Shown here in pieces: positions 24,406 through 37,845 of a stretch of DNA of 64,000 nucleotides. Each line of letters starts with the position of its first letter. The first letter of the stretch is position 1. Made by a program: the position numbers and the translations under genes. This DNA comes from Hedera helix. Lineage: Eukaryota; Streptophyta; Magnoliopsida; Apiales; Araliaceae. The notes under the pieces are model-generated. The model saw only the letters and a list, made by a program, of their open reading frames with translations, did no database searches and was not told where the DNA came from. The stretch covers positions 12,548,533 to 12,612,532 of the forward strand of contig OX359282.1 of assembly GCA_947179155.2 (NCBI GenBank). The letters are read 5' to 3'.

Positions 24406-25950
24406 AAACCGTAATTTCAGAAAATTCGTCGGTCGCGCATTGCGCGGACCGACCCCCGGACGTCCCAAAACGATGTCGTTCGGCCCCTTCTTCCGTAAAC
24501 TTCAGCCGCGCAAGGCGCGGCCCGTCCCTCCCGGTTCCAAAACGACGTCGTTTTATTGTCGGTTTTCAGAAAAATACGCCCGCGCAATGCGCGGGCTACC
24601 CTTTCTTCATCATTAGTTTCTGCCACGGAAACAGTGCATCAACTTTCTAATTTAACCATTTTTTCACCAATTTTTCACAACATAATATATCCAAAAATCA
24701 TATAATTCATAACTATACATGCAAAAATTATTTAGAATAAATATTCTAATTATTTACAATTTTCCATAATTCTATTTTATTCTCATAAATACATAAAATA
24801 AATAAAATGAAAAGATTTATACATTCCAAAGCTTATAATTCTTCCTTTAGATGGCCCCAAATATTTCTTCTCACTTAGTGGTGGTTATGGAGTTTCTGGG
24901 TGACAAGTGGTGGCATTCACGGTGGAGGAAAGAAATGGAGAGGAAGAGTGTTTTTGTTTTGCTTTTTCTTTCTTTTGTTTCTTGTTTCTCTTTTCCCTTT
25001 TAAAGACAAAAAGGAATTAATTACTTTTGAATATTAAAACAATTCCACCGACTTTCTTGCTTCCTTAATCAGTTTTGTCTCTCGATTGTTCTAAGTAAAA
25101 ATCACGCATGCAAATTAATTATTTTAATACATTATAAAGTTATTTTGTGTAATAAATATTTTATATAATATATATAAAATATTTATTTTAATTCACCAAA
25201 AATCATAACATGATTTATAAATAATTTTAATACCTCTTTCGGGTACTTTACTTGACAAATTTTGTACACGCATAATGACATACATGTAATTATATGATGT
25301 ATTTATACCTCCAAAATTCATAAAATAATTCATATAACATATAAAAATTATTTTTCGTAATTTTTCACTTCGTTACTTGGACAACATATTACACTATCAT
25401 GTTCTCGTTTCTACAATATTATCTTTCATAAAAGTCATAATAATTCCATTATACATAAATATAATTTTTAATAACTTAAAACATTCCTTTTTCTTATTTA
25501 TTATTCATTTCTTTCCTATTTATTAATAACTTCTTTATATATAAATTATATGATTTAATATTATATAATTTATATATTTACATTCTCCTTTCTTACAAAA
25601 TTTTAAATTCCTCCATAATTATCAATTAATCAGTAATTTCACATTTATTAATTCTCTCATTATTTTAATTCTCTTATATAAATTATATAATTATCCTTAT
25701 ATAATTTATATGATTATAATTTCCTTTATACATCACTTTAATTTTCTTATATAAATTATATAATTTATTATTATATAATTTATATAATTACATTTCTTCT
25801 CAATAAATTCCTAAATTTTCACCATAAATCTAAAATTAATAATTACAATTTTATTAACTTCCTCATTCGCTTTTCATTAAAAATTGGATTAATTTAGTTA
25901 TTAACCCCTTAATTTTTATAATTAATAACATTTATAATTATCACTTAGAC

Positions 25951-25985
<35 letters not shown>

Positions 25986-26334
25986 AATGTATGTATATAC
26001 ATATCTAATTTCATATATCTCACATTACCACATAACACTATTTAAATCATAATTTCTGCATTTCCATAACAATTTAATTGTACAATTTATTGTACATTTA
26101 CCTGAATTTTCTCTTATTCTTAATAAATTGTTTTAAAACAATTTATTTACTTTTTAATTACTTTAATTCAATACCATTTATCAAAATCTCTGCACATATT
26201 TAATTTACTAATTAACTCTCATCACATACCTTAATTCACATAAAATAATAATTTCCTTAATAATCTTGATAATTTTATCAATTAATTTCTTATTTAATTT
26301 TATTAAAGAAATCCTGAAAAATCGGATCATCACA
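24406..26334 (-). mobile_element. Truncated LTR, family B (copy B2)
   Basis: Minus-strand B LTR with an intact outer end (TGTGATGATCCGATTTTTC at 26334 on the minus strand) but broken at 24405. It matches B1 2690-4610 and therefore lacks the distal U5. It contains the GC island (24425-24600) with the 16-bp palindrome AAAACGACGTCGTTTT at 24539-24554, and a donor-like GGAAT|GTATAAAT near 24815. A TA microsatellite is at 25951-25978. Confidence 0.85.
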
Positions 26335-27331
26335 AACCCTAACTTGTATTTATTGTTGCAAGTTTTCTTCAACTTTATTTACATTGAGCAATTTAATTAT
26401 TGTTGAGCAAGTATCTACACTTGTAGTTATTTGACAGAGATTTAAGTGGGTTAATTATCAAAAATTATTTCACATCATTATTGTTATTGTATTCGCACAT
26501 AGTGCATTTACAAATGTATAGTTTATTAATTCAAGAACTGTTTAAGAAATTCTAAGCTAATTGTTTCAACTAGACAATGCAAGTTTAATTCATCACATTG
26601 AATATTATAAACGTTTATCCAAATCATTGGTTGGTGTGGATTCTTATAGTAAGATTAAGAATGAATAACCCTAAATAAGGGGGATTTTATCTGTCGAAAA
26701 ACCGAATTTGCGCAAGATGTCTGAATGTTATGCATATACATATGGTACAAGATGTTGATACCCTCTTGTACTCGTTTTTCGAGGAGTCATATATATATAA
26801 ATGTCTATTCTACCTTAGTAGAAGTTCATGGTCCTTAAAGACCACTCAGTAGTAAAGAGTCAATCCATTCTTATATTGAAAAATTAATTCTTGATTTCTT
26901 TCACAATTGTTGTCTATTATTGAAAACCCTGATGTTAATTTCTATTTCATCATGATATATCATATGTTATTTGTTTATAAACTTGTTGAGCCATTTAGTT
27001 GCTCATTCTTGATATATCATGACTTATTTCAGCTAAGCCTGAATGTTCAAAATCAGACAAAGGCAATGGAAAAGCCAAAGTTTAGATTAGCTTGATGCAT
27101 GCTAGATTAATTACTTATATGTAATTTCTTTTGTAAATATTTTGTATTCCCTTAAGATATGTAATGTCACGGTAAGGTTAATCGACCTTGGAAAGTGTAG
27201 CCTTGTTATAAGGAACCTTTTTGTATTATTCCGCGAAGTTTGAATGCAATTTATGTATTTAATTGTTAGTAAGTATAGTACAGTGGAGAACCAAACTCGA
27301 GGTTATGAAACCCGGATTTGGGGTCGTCACA
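26335..27331 (+). mobile_element. LTR fragment of family A (copy A3, 3' part)
   Basis: Begins aaccctaacttgtatttattg, matching the U5 of A1 and A2, and ends TTTGGGGTCGTCACA at 27331. No PBS follows. The 5' part is missing because B2 lies directly against it. Noncoding. Confidence 0.8.
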
Positions 27332-27722
27332 TATCATAAATGAATAAGAATGATAATTGAAAATGGTTCAACAATTTAAGATAACTGATTAAATAACAGA
27401 ATAATATAATCAAAGTTCAAGTGAATGAATAAATATTGATTATTTACAGTTGAGTGGTCCAATAGACTATGAACATTACCAAAGAATTAATCATTCAACT
27501 GACCCTTTTATATTTTAATCCTTCAGTTTGTGCTTGAGGGGCTCAGCCTGTACACCATGTGTATGCATAATATTAAGCTCTGGCCACATCGGATAACAGG
27601 CACTTATAGTTCCCTATCAAGGGTTGCTCTCTCAGTCCAAGAATTCGCACCAACTACTGGTTTTGATAACTTTCAAAAATAGTAACATACATAAGTCTAG
27701 CCGAAACAAATTGTGTAGACTA
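27332..27722 (-). mobile_element. Diverged family A-like LTR fragment, left part
   Basis: Reverse-oriented and degraded relative to A1 12.1-12.5 kb (shared: gagtggtccaatagac, tgtatgcataatatt, aattcgcaccaac, gtctagccgaaacaa). Interrupted by solo LTR B3; it continues at 30215-30430. Confidence 0.6.
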
Positions 27723-30209
27723 TGTGAGGATCCGAATTTCAGGATTTCTTTAATAATATCAAATAAGAATTAATTGATAAAAAAATATCAAGGTTGTTTA
27801 AGTTAATTATTATTTTAAGTAATTTAAAGTGTTTGAAGGAATTTAATTAGTAAATTAAATTTGTACAGAGATGGTGATGAATTATGTGAATTTAAAATAA
27901 TTAAAAAGTAAATAAATTGTGTAAATACAATTTATGAAGAATAAAAGAAATTTCAGGTAAATGTACAATAAATTGTACAATTTAATTATTGTGGAAGTAC
28001 AGAAATTATGATTCTAAAGGAGGTTATGTGAAAATGTAAATGCATGAATTAAATATGTATATATTTATATATATACATTTGTATATATATGTGTGTTATG
28101 TTTAATTGATAATTATAAATGTTATTAATTATGGAAAATAAAGGGATTAATAATTAAATTAATCCAATTTTAAATGGAAAATTTATGAGGGAGTTGTAAT
28201 AATATAATTATGGATTTTGGATTTTATTAAGAATGGTGGAGAAAGTTTAGAATTTATAAAGAAGAAATGTAATTATATGAATTATATAATAATAATTATA
28301 TAATTTATATAAGGAAATTAAAGTGAAATATGAGAAAAATAATAATTATATAAATTATATAAGAATAATTATGTAATTTATATAAGGTAATTATATGGAA
28401 TAAAGTTAAAGGAAATTAAGAAATTATTTCAAAGGAGAATGTAATTATATAATTTATATAATATTAAATTAAATAATTTATATATATAAAGAAGTTAATG
28501 TGAGTATTAAAGAAATTGAATAATAAATAAGAAAAAGGAATGTTTTAAGTTATTAAAAATTATATTTGTGTATAATAGAATTATTATGACTTTTATGAAG
28601 AATAATATTTCGAAAATGTAAACATGTTAATGTAACATGTTGTCCAAGTAACGAAGTGAAAAATTATGAAAATTAATTTTTATATATACTACGAATTATT
28701 TTATGATTTTTGGAGGTATTAATTACCTCATTTAATTACATGCATGTCGTTATGCATGTACAAAATTTGTCAAGTAAAATACCGAAAAAGGTATTAATAT
28801 GACTCATAAATCATGTTATGATTTTTAGTGAATTAAAATAAATATTTTATATATATAATATAAAATATTTATTACACGATATAATTACGTAATGTATTTA
28901 AAATAATTAAGTTGCATGTTATTTATGATAATCCGGTTGGAAAATTCGAGAAGCAAGAAAGGCGGTGGGATTTTTATCCAAATTGGTTGATAACTTGCTT
29001 ATATAAAGGAGAGAAAAAGAAATAAAGGGAAAAAAGAAAGAAGGAAAGAAAGAAAGAAAAAACAAAAACACATGCAAACATTTTTTCTCTCTTCTCCTAT
29101 CATCCAAGCACCATCTCCGCCACTTCGAACCACCCGAACCACCTGGCTATCAAGAAAGGGAGAATTTTTGGTGTCAAGAAGTGGAGTTCAAGTTTCAAAG
29201 AAGGTTGATCGAGAGAGGGTTTTAAGCTATCAATTAAATAGTTGGACGCCAGGCAAGTTCTTCAGTCCCTTTTATGTTAAATGTTGGATTGTTATGGTAT
29301 ATAATTCTTGTTTAACTGCATACAAATTATGTGTTATGTGATACGTGATAAATATGACCACAATGTATTCTTTGTGCAACGATATGAGATATATTGCTAT
29401 AGTAGAAGCATAAGCACATGATGTTTGACACACACCAAGCATATTAAGGTATGTGCTATGTGACACATAAACTGTTGAACTTGCTGAGCCGTTGTGCTCA
29501 TTACTTGCTTAAATAATATTTTTGCAGGAAAGAAATAAATTTCAAGAATATCAGATTTTGTAGAGACGGATTTTCCTAAAAGGTTGTGAATGTGATTATT
29601 AAATGTTTGTATTATGATTCAAGGTGGATAATTTGTCAAAGTTATATTGATATGATGTATGTACAGATAAGTTAGATCCGAATATGACGAGTATAGTTTA
29701 AATTGTGAACTGTAATTGTTCAATATGAATATTATGATAGAGACTATTATATATCAAATCTAGACAGAATTTGTAAAGTTAAAGTTTGAACTGTGATGGT
29801 AATAGATAGATATTACGATAGAGACTATTCAATGGTTAATTATGAATTATGAAATAAAGAAATAATTAGGGATTTATAATCAACATTAAATTTGAAATGT
29901 TGAAAAATATGATACTGGTAAGTGAAAGAATAAGTCAAGGTTGCGATCCGGGGACTAGAATCGAAATGTAAGGATTTTTAATATCCAATTAATTTAAAGC
30001 AATGACTAAAAGAAAAAGAAAAATTTATACCGGAAAATTGGTACTTGATGATTTTAAAATCAATTTAATGGATAAAAGAAGGTGATTAAAGATTATTAAC
30101 GGATCGAAATTTGGACGTAAGGAAAATAATGTTTCATAATTATGAAAATAATGTTTATTAAATACAAGATCTAAGGGAATAAAGTGAGTCGAATTTCGGG
30201 GTCGTTACA
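27723..30209 (+). mobile_element. Solo LTR, family B (copy B3), lacking the leader intron
   Basis: 2487-bp LTR from TGTGAGGATCCGAATTTC to TTTCGGGGTCGTTACA. It is flanked by a perfect 5-bp duplication GACTA at 27718-27722 and 30210-30214. TATA box TATATAAAG at 29000-29008. Compared with B4 (3501 bp) it is shorter by about one segment. TTTCAAAGAAG is joined at 29203/29204 directly to GTTGATCGAGAGAGGG, whereas B4 and B1 have about 1.0-1.07 kb with GT...AG ends at that place. Open frames inside have no domains. Confidence 0.93.
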
Positions 30210-30214
30210 GACTA

Positions 30215-30430
30215 TTTCTTAAATAGTTAATGAATGAAGAACTTTAAATATTTCACAGTTTAATAATAGTACAGGAATTCAAATGCACAAAATGAGAATA
30301 TCAATAATTATCATTAAAGTGGAGTAACTGATAATAATTAAACCACTAATATGATTGAAAAATAATAACTCGAATTTGAGTTAAGAAACATCAATCCACA
30401 AATTCCTTCCAAATGCACATTAAGTCCCTT
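30215..30430 (-). mobile_element. Diverged family A-like LTR fragment, right part
   Basis: Continuation of 27332-27722 beyond the B3 insertion; weak similarity to A1 12.5-12.75 kb. The boundary with the next LTR is approximate. Confidence 0.5.
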
Positions 30431-33400
30431 AAAATGTGGATTTAGGTTCCCTTGTTTAATTAAGCTAATCAACTAATTAAGGTTGGGTGATTAAGAAGTT
30501 CAAGCATACTTAGAGGATGTCTATAAATAAAGGACCTCCCCAAGCTTGCTAGAGCTTTAATTCATTTGATATGTTGCTAGAGAGAAAAGAGAGAAGGGTT
30601 CCAAGAGAGAAAATAGAGAAATACATTTAATTCTTGTGAGTGTGAGAGCTAAACACCAAGAGAGCTTGTGTTGGTCACTTTAGTTGGCACATAGTGGTGG
30701 AGTGGATGTCCTTCAACTTAATCTTTTACTTTGAAAAGGAGAGAAAGAAATCTCATAAGACCAAAAGGTTCAAAAGTCTTCTTAACCCTAGTTTCTTAAC
30801 TTTTCTTATGCTTTATGTGACTTTTTGGTAAAAACCCATTTTCGAAGCCCCTTTTTATCTAGATATATGTTAGAATAATAGATCTAGGGTTTAATGTGTT
30901 TAACAAGTGTATTCATAAGCTTTTGTGCTAAAATTTTTAGTGTAAATCATGAAAAATCATTTTATCGATGAATCCTAATTGAACGTGTGATTCGAAGCTT
31001 TATATTTTGAAACTTATATATGGTTTATGTGATTTTCTTTTCTCACATGTTAGATATGTAAGTTAAGAGTAAAAACTAGTTGGACTCATGTTAAATGATT
31101 TAAAATGAAATAAATATAAGTTTTGGAACAAAAATATCTCATTGTCAAAACCCTAGACAGGTTAATCCACTACGGACACCTACTGTTTTCAAACCGTAAC
31201 TTTTTTTGAGATCCGTTAACTCCATTGGATATATCTCTGAGTTTTCTAAAGAACCCCACCAGATTCACTAAAAAATGATGTAAGGGGTATCTTTGTTGAT
31301 TTTTCTGGCAAAATAATCCACTGTCAGGAAAAAAAACTGGAAAACATTCCTGCCCAAAAATTTAAAGGGCCTGTTTTAGCTAGTTAACTTGTTTCAAAAA
31401 TTCTACCCCTTTTAAATCTGAAATTATATGGTATGATAAAGCCACTGTTCAAAGATGAGGTCAATCTTGAAGCATATAACTCATAAAAGTATGAACTTTT
31501 AACTGGTAGTACTCTTTGATCTCAGCAAGCTACTGTGGAAATTTCAAAATTTTCTGATGAAATATCGATTGTTAATAAATGTTGCAATTTTGGAAAGAAA
31601 TGACCTATTTAAAAATAGTAAATGAGGTTGAAAAATAATAAAAAAATGATTTTGTTTGTAAAATGAAATATACTAAATATATCCAAAAGATATGAAAATA
31701 ATAAGTCAAGTAAGAATTTTTAATAAATACGATTGAGTTAAGAAAAATAAAGATAATAACATAAAATAATTATTTATTATTTAATTAAAATTAAATAATA
31801 AATAAAGTTAATTGTTTATTATTTAAATAATATTAAATATTAAATAAAGTGATTAAAAAGAATTAAATTAATTATTTATTATTATACTAAATAATAAATA
31901 AAGTAAAGGAATTAAAGAATTAATAAAGTGATTAAACAATTTACATTAAATTGTTTAAGTGTTTAAATATTACTAAATGATTAAAAAATTATTAAATAAT
32001 AATATTAATTAACAATTAAATTATTTTTAGGTAATTAATAATAGTAATAGTAAATGATTAAATTATTATTATTATATGATGAATAATAATAGCAAGTGGT
32101 TAAATATTATTAAAGGATTACTAATATTAGTAACTAATTAAGATGTTGTTAAATAATTAATAACATTAGTAAGTAAATTATGTATTATTAAGTTTATAAT
32201 AATTTTGATTGGTAATTAAAATATGATCCAAGGTGATAATATTGTCTTGTAATTTATGTGTTATTACCTGAGGAATTATGTGTTTACGTGACAATTTATT
32301 TGAGAATTAAATATGAATCCATACGTGCTATTTTGGGTCACACATTGGGCCACTAGTTTACATCATTTTGGGCTCTTACATCATTTCACATTCTTGATTA
32401 ATGTTAATACGAAGAATAAATACATTATCACCAATAAAATTTCTACCGAAAATAATTTTTGAAGATTATTATTTGCAAATACAGAACGAATACAAAAAGA
32501 ATAAAAAAAAATACAAGTATAATATAAGGTATTATACGAAAATTATACAAAAGAGTATACAAGATTAATGCGAATATTATACAATATATTATACGAAGAA
32601 AATGCTTATGTGTTATACTATTCAACTAACTAGGTGAAGTCAAACTAGTTTGTAACTAGGAAATGAACTAAGTTGAAAGGTAGTTGTAATCAAACTAGAT
32701 TATTTGTAACTAAGTTCGTATAGCCAAACTAGGATCCAAATTAAGTTACAACCTAACTAAACTAGTTTTGGTAACCAAACTAAGAAAAGAATACTAGTTA
32801 CACTAACTAATTAGTAAGTTAAAATAAATCAACCAATCAAATGATGCAAGCATGATCTAAGCCCTGAGAAGCTTCCATTTGTGCTGCCCATTTGAAGAAG
32901 TTTGTGAGCTAGATCTTTTACTTTGCTTAGCTTGCAAGTAATGTCATAAAGACAAAAATACCCTAGGTTTGCAAGTCCTATAAATAGCAAGCTTCATCAT
33001 TCATTTTCTTACCATTTTACAAAGAATTTTCAAGAGCAAACACACTATAGTTATATTTTGAGAGATATTGTGAAATAAATTATATTTTAAAGTATTAAAG
33101 CCTTACAAAAAATAGTTAAAGCTTGCATTTCAAGATGTATAATTTTTAGTTGTTATTATGTCAATTTCAATTCTTAGTTGTAGTTAATTCGAACATTTCA
33201 AGCAGTTGTACTACTCAAATTATTTTATTTATAGTATAAGAAATCACTTTTACAAGCAGTTGTAATGCTCAAATTATTTCATTTATAGTATAAGAAATCA
33301 CTTTTACAAGCAGTTATAATCCTCAAATTATTTCATTTATAGTAGAAGAAATCACTTTTACATACAATTATAATGCTTACATTATTTCAAATATAATAAA

Positions 33401-34963
33401 AGAAGTCACTTTTATAAGCAGTTATAATGGCCAAAATAAAAACTTAAAGATTAAATTCTTGTAAGTTAAAATTTAACTAGTTTATATAAACTTACAATTG
33501 TGTAGGATTTACGAAGTATGTTAAGCCTTACTATTATCTATAAAAGATACATCAAGGCAAGTCTTATACCCTAAATCTATGTTTATAAGCTTTTTACTTG
33601 GTTTATGTACTTTATGCAATAACGTGTTATAAATCCTTGAAATGAGAGTTATTACTATTAGTTTCGGCATAACTTGATAAATGAATCCTTATTCTTGAAA
33701 CATCAAACTATGATTCTTTATTAAGCTTTTAGTCAAACCAAATTATTTTGGTATGACCTCTACATATAAAGTAAACTTTGATGCACAAAACTTTAAACAC
33801 AGTTCATGATTAGTCTAGTGTAGTGTATGTTATGCATAACATAGGATGTCGTTAGGTTGATCATCTATAAATATCCATTGATAGTTTTGGTGTTGAAATA
33901 CAGAAGATCATTAGTTCTTGGTTTAATTACCACTCAGTTTCACTATGTTAAAACAACTGTAACATCTTTTGTTGAGCTATGATTCATTTAAATCCATATC
34001 AGTGTGAGTTCACTTATATGCTATGTGTTTAGACTTGTTGAGCTTTTGTATGCTCACCCTTGCGCATAAAACATTATTTGCGGACAAACTCGAGAGCTTT
34101 AGCTCTAAGAAGAAAGGAAAGAAGAAATGCATAGACTAGTTTACATATTTTATTTATTTTTTGTCCTTTTGTTATAGTCTTGATGACTTTTGTAATACGA
34201 ACAAGCAACCCATGTAATCGAATCTTATATCAATATTATCATGTTTTATCACATATTCTTGTCATGTCTTTACTTTGATTAAACTTAAAACTGTTAAACA
34301 TTAACATAGTATTGAGAAAGAACTATGTATCTAAATAAGGATATTGAATGACATTTTGAGTGTTGTAAGAACAGAGATTTAACACCGATGAAGAAACCAA
34401 ATTCGTCGCAAGGTTCATCTATTCCAAGTACAAGTGTGTTATTAATATTGTGAACTTCAGATAGATAGAAAATATCAATATGAAGAGATATATTTATAAA
34501 GTTATGTGTCTAAGTGAGGTTATTTAATAATATTGCGAGTTCTGTAAGTACTAAGGTTACACTAATGAGTGTCGGTAAGATGCCAAAATTATCGAAATGT
34601 GCCTCTTGGTTCCAAGAACAATTATATCATTAATACTGTGAATCTTGGATATGTAAAGTTATAGAATATCTAAATCTTAATGTTAAAATGGTTGAAGTAA
34701 GTATTTAGTCACTTGTATCGATTATAAGGACTTAGTATGAAATGATAAAAGATCTTTGGGAATTAAGATGAGAATTTTGTTTATGAAACTGTTGGATAGA
34801 ATGAGGGTATCGATAATATGGACTGATTGTGTTATTGTTGATACTCTTAATTTCAATTTGATAAGGTTTATGAATAAGGAAATCATCTATAAATTTAATG
34901 ATTTAGCATTTAGAGTGAACACCAAATTAGCTATAGTTAATATAGTGATTTGGGGGCGTCACA
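30430..34963 (+). mobile_element. LTR region of Ty3 element F (possibly two fused LTRs)
   Basis: Ends GTGATTTGGGGGCGTCACA at 34963, followed by a PBS. The left 1.8 kb matches LTR G in reverse. There are two TATA boxes, CTATAAATAA at 30521-30530 and CTATAAATAG at 32978-32987, each with a U3-like stretch before it (gggccactag...ttttgggctc at 32.35 kb). A single LTR should have one, so this may be a G-type LTR fused to the LTR proper of F. The left terminus is not identifiable. A 54-bp minisatellite lies at 33200-33430. Confidence 0.7.
33200..33430. repeat. 54-bp tandem repeat, about 4.3 copies
   Basis: Unit of the form aagcagttgtaatgctcaaa...caagaaatcacttttac. The first three copies are nearly identical, the fourth is diverged and the fifth partial. 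It lies downstream of the second TATA box, so it would be in transcribed leader. Confidence 0.92.
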
Positions 34964-35211
34964 GGTTGGTATCAAAACTGAAGATTATAGCTCTAAGGTA
35001 ACAAGTACCTTAGGATATAATCGTAGGGGAGTATGGTTAAATAGACTTATGAAGAGTCTATACACAATTAAAAGACATAAATAAATCTTAAAATTCTTTA
35101 AATATCAAATGTTATGAGACAATTAAAGATAATGCATAAATCTTAAAATCCTTTAAACATAAAATGTTATGTGAAAGAAATATACTAATTAAAGTTAAAC
35201 TCTTTTGTAGG
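34964..35211 (+). other. PBS and leader of element F
   Basis: TTGGTATCAAAACTG at about 34966-34980 is a decayed tRNA-Met PBS. The leader ends CTCTTTTGTAG|GATG, the same acceptor-like arrangement as in A1 and A2. Confidence 0.75.
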
Positions 35212-35772
35212 ATGGCTGGTGAACTAAACGAGGTTGATAAAATAGAAATAAATTCTCAAAACATGGGCAATATTAGTAACACAGACAGTGATCTGAGTGA
35301 AGGGATAGTGAAAGATCCTTATAGATACTAGTCTAGGCGAGCACCAATTTGATATGGAGCTCCTAGATTCTATCGAAAATGAAGAAGAGGAAACTCCAGG
35401 TATAAAGCACATCATCCAAGAGATGGAGGAAGAAGCAGCTGAGGAAGAAGGGTTGTTAGCAAATATAGTTGGGGAAGCATAAGCAAACATGCAAGCTGCC
35501 CTAGATAAAATTAAGGTCTTGGAAAATATTGGATATATGAGATAGACACAAGTTCTCATCTCGAAACTTTGTTAGCCATCAAGGAAACAGAAAAGCTTCG
35601 ACTACAGGAAGATCTTGAATATGAAAAGAAGGAGCGCTGCCTGTCTTATTGGAATCTTCACAAGGATGTTGAATATTTTCTAGTGGTAAATAATGAATTG
35701 GGTTTTGAGATCAATATATCAGTTGTATCTAGCATGTTAAACAAAGCCTTCAATGAGGCTAAAAAGCGTTAA
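35212..35772 (+). pseudogene. Coiled-coil ORF upstream of gag, element F
   Basis: Starts MAGELNEVDKIEINSQN at 35212. Early stops near 35330 and at least two frameshifts follow. Preserved pieces: EEEETPGIKHIIQEMEEEAA (acidic), a heptad stretch, and a final 67-codon frame from 35569 (KEKERLRLQ/LEYEKKERC-type) ending KAFNEAKKR at TAA 35770-35772. Counterpart of the A1 and A2 ORFs though strongly diverged. Function unknown. Confidence 0.6.
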
Positions 35773-35982
35773 AAAATACTTTAATATTTAAGTTATATTT
35801 TATGTGTGTAATATGAACACTCCCATTTTTATAAGGGATGTTAATAACATTAAAATTAATTATTCACTCAAATAATAGTTTATAATGTGTGAAAAATTAT
35901 TAATATATGCAAAGTTTGTTTATGAAATATGATTGAATTTTTCTTACTTTTGTATTTATACTTGCTTTTCTTTTATTTATAG

Positions 35983-37100
35983 AGAAACGGCACCATCAAG
36001 AACAAGAGCAACGACACATGCTAATAATAGTAGTGAGACTGTTGAACAAATATCAAGTGAGAATCAAAACCCTAACAATCCTATGCAACAATTCATAAAT
36101 ATGTTATTATGAGCCTTAGATAATCGATCTCTAAACACTACACCCCAAACACATCAAGTCACATTTAAGGACTTTAAAAATGTAGGACCTCTTGAATTTA
36201 AAGGGACTACTGAACCAATCAATGCCCAAAACTGCGTTATTGAAATTGAGAAGGCTTTTGAAATGGCCAATATTGGTGAAGACCAAAAGACTAAATTTGT
36301 TACCTATCTGATGAAGAACGAATCTAACTTTTGGCGAGAAGCCAGCAAAACTAGGACAGGAGAAGGCACAATTTCTTGGGAGAGGTTTAAGAAAATATTT
36401 TTTGAGAACTTTTTCCCAAGAAGCATGAAAAATCCAATGGAAGTTTCGTTTTTAAATCTAACATAAGGGGACATGACTGTTCCCCAATATGCGTCAAAAT
36501 TTAATGAGCTCGCGCGTTTCACTCCATATCAAGTGGATACAGAAGAACGCAATACAAGAAGGTTTGAAGAAGGGTTGAAATTCTAGATCCATGGTAAGGT
36601 TGTTGTACTTCAAATAGATAATTTTTCCCAGATTCTCGAAAAAGCTATCATTGTTGAGGGCGGCAGTGATGCTTACAACATGTTTAAAATGGAAAATAAT
36701 AAAAAGAATAATGAGGGAGGAACAAGTAAAGGGAATAATAGGATAAACAAAAAAAAAATTAATGGTGGGAAAAACACCCAGAAAGAGGGAGATAACAAAA
36801 AGAAAATAGAATCCTGTAAGACATGTGGCAAGGGCCACATGAGGGTATGTCGTAAAGGAAAAAATGTTTGTTAACTGGAAACAAGAAGAAAACTTAGCAA
36901 CCAATTGCCCAAACCCAAACAAAGACATATGTTTTAAATGTGGAGTTGTGGGACATCAAACGAAGATGTGCCCAAAGAAAGAAGGAGATGCCGGAGGAAA
37001 CAAGACAAATAACTTTGCCCCAACAACTACCCTAGTAAACTCAGGTCATTTGACAGCAATGACTTTCAATATATTAGTGAGAGATGTAGTTACATCTTAA
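35983..37100 (+). pseudogene. Ty3 gag of element F
   Basis: Preceded by TTTTCTTTTATTTATAG, again an acceptor-like end. Core motifs: FKDFKNVGPLEFKGTTEPIN, KFVTYLMKNESNFW, SWERFKKIFFENFFP, then PQYASKFNELARFTPYQ. The basic Asn/Lys-rich linker is at 36680-36820. Zinc knuckles: one damaged (CKTCGKGHMRVC), one broken by a stop and lost Cys, and one perfect CCHC, CFKCGVVGHQTKMC, near 36930-36971. Stops near 36110, 36463 and 36583 inactivate it. Confidence 0.85.
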
Positions 37101-37530
37101 GATGTCGTGTCAGGTATTATTTTGATCAACAGCATAAATGCTTATGTATTATTTGATTCAGGTGCTACTTGTTTATTTATTTCACATGAATTTGCTAAAA
37201 AATTGAACATGCCAATTGAAACTTTATAAATTCCTTTAAATATAGAAATTATGAATAGGGAAATAATACTTGTTAATAACATCCTTAGAAAGTGTTGCAT
37301 AGAGATTAAGGGCCACGAGTTGAGATTAGTTCTTATTCCTATTCAGTTGGGGTATTCGATGTAATTATAGGTATGAATAGGTTAACCAATCACAAAGCTG
37401 TGATTGATTTCCAATTAAAGTGTGTTAACCTTTTGACAATATTGAAGTCAAAGGTTGTTTTCAACGAAAATCAAGTATCAAGGAAATCTCGTTGTTTGTC
37501 AGCAATTCAAGCAAAGGGATTACTTAAGAA
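37082..37530 (+). pseudogene. Ty3 aspartic protease of element F
   Basis: Reads DVVSGIILINSINAYVLFDS, then GATCLFISHEFAKKL, so the FDSGAT active site is present. It reaches VFDVIIGMNRLTNHKAVIDF, with a one-base shift between Leu-Gly and Val-Phe. A TAA near 37228 interrupts it. The inverted fragment at 23032-23375 is its closest relative in the window. Protease would cut the Gag-Pol polyprotein. Confidence 0.82.
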
Positions 37531-37845
37531 ATGATGTTAAGTGTATTTGGCATATATCATAGATACCCAACGGAGAGGGTTAGATATATAAACCAAATAC
37601 CAGTTGTTAAGGAATTTCTATACGTATTTCCCGATAACTTACCTGGTCTTTCACCTAATAGGGAGATTGAGTTTATAATCGACTTGGCACCTAGAACAGT
37701 GTCAATTTCTAAGGTTCCCTATAAGATGGCACATGTAGAAATGAAAGGGTTGATGGTACAGTTACAAGAACTGTTGAAAAAGAAGTACATTTAACCTAGT
37801 ATTTTTCCTTGGGGAGCACCTATGTTGTTTTGTCAAAAAGTGTTG
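37531..37845 (+). pseudogene. N-terminal reverse transcriptase of element F, truncated
   Basis: Contains IPVVKEFLYVFPDNLPGL, REIEFIIDLAPRTVSISKVP and LMVQLQELLKKKYI, the standard linker and first RT block of chromovirus-type Ty3 elements. After one TAA it continues FPWGAPMLFCQK. It is cut at 37845 by the copia LTR C4, well before the RT catalytic motif. Assignment to the Tekay/Del-like branch is from motif resemblance only. Confidence 0.83.
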
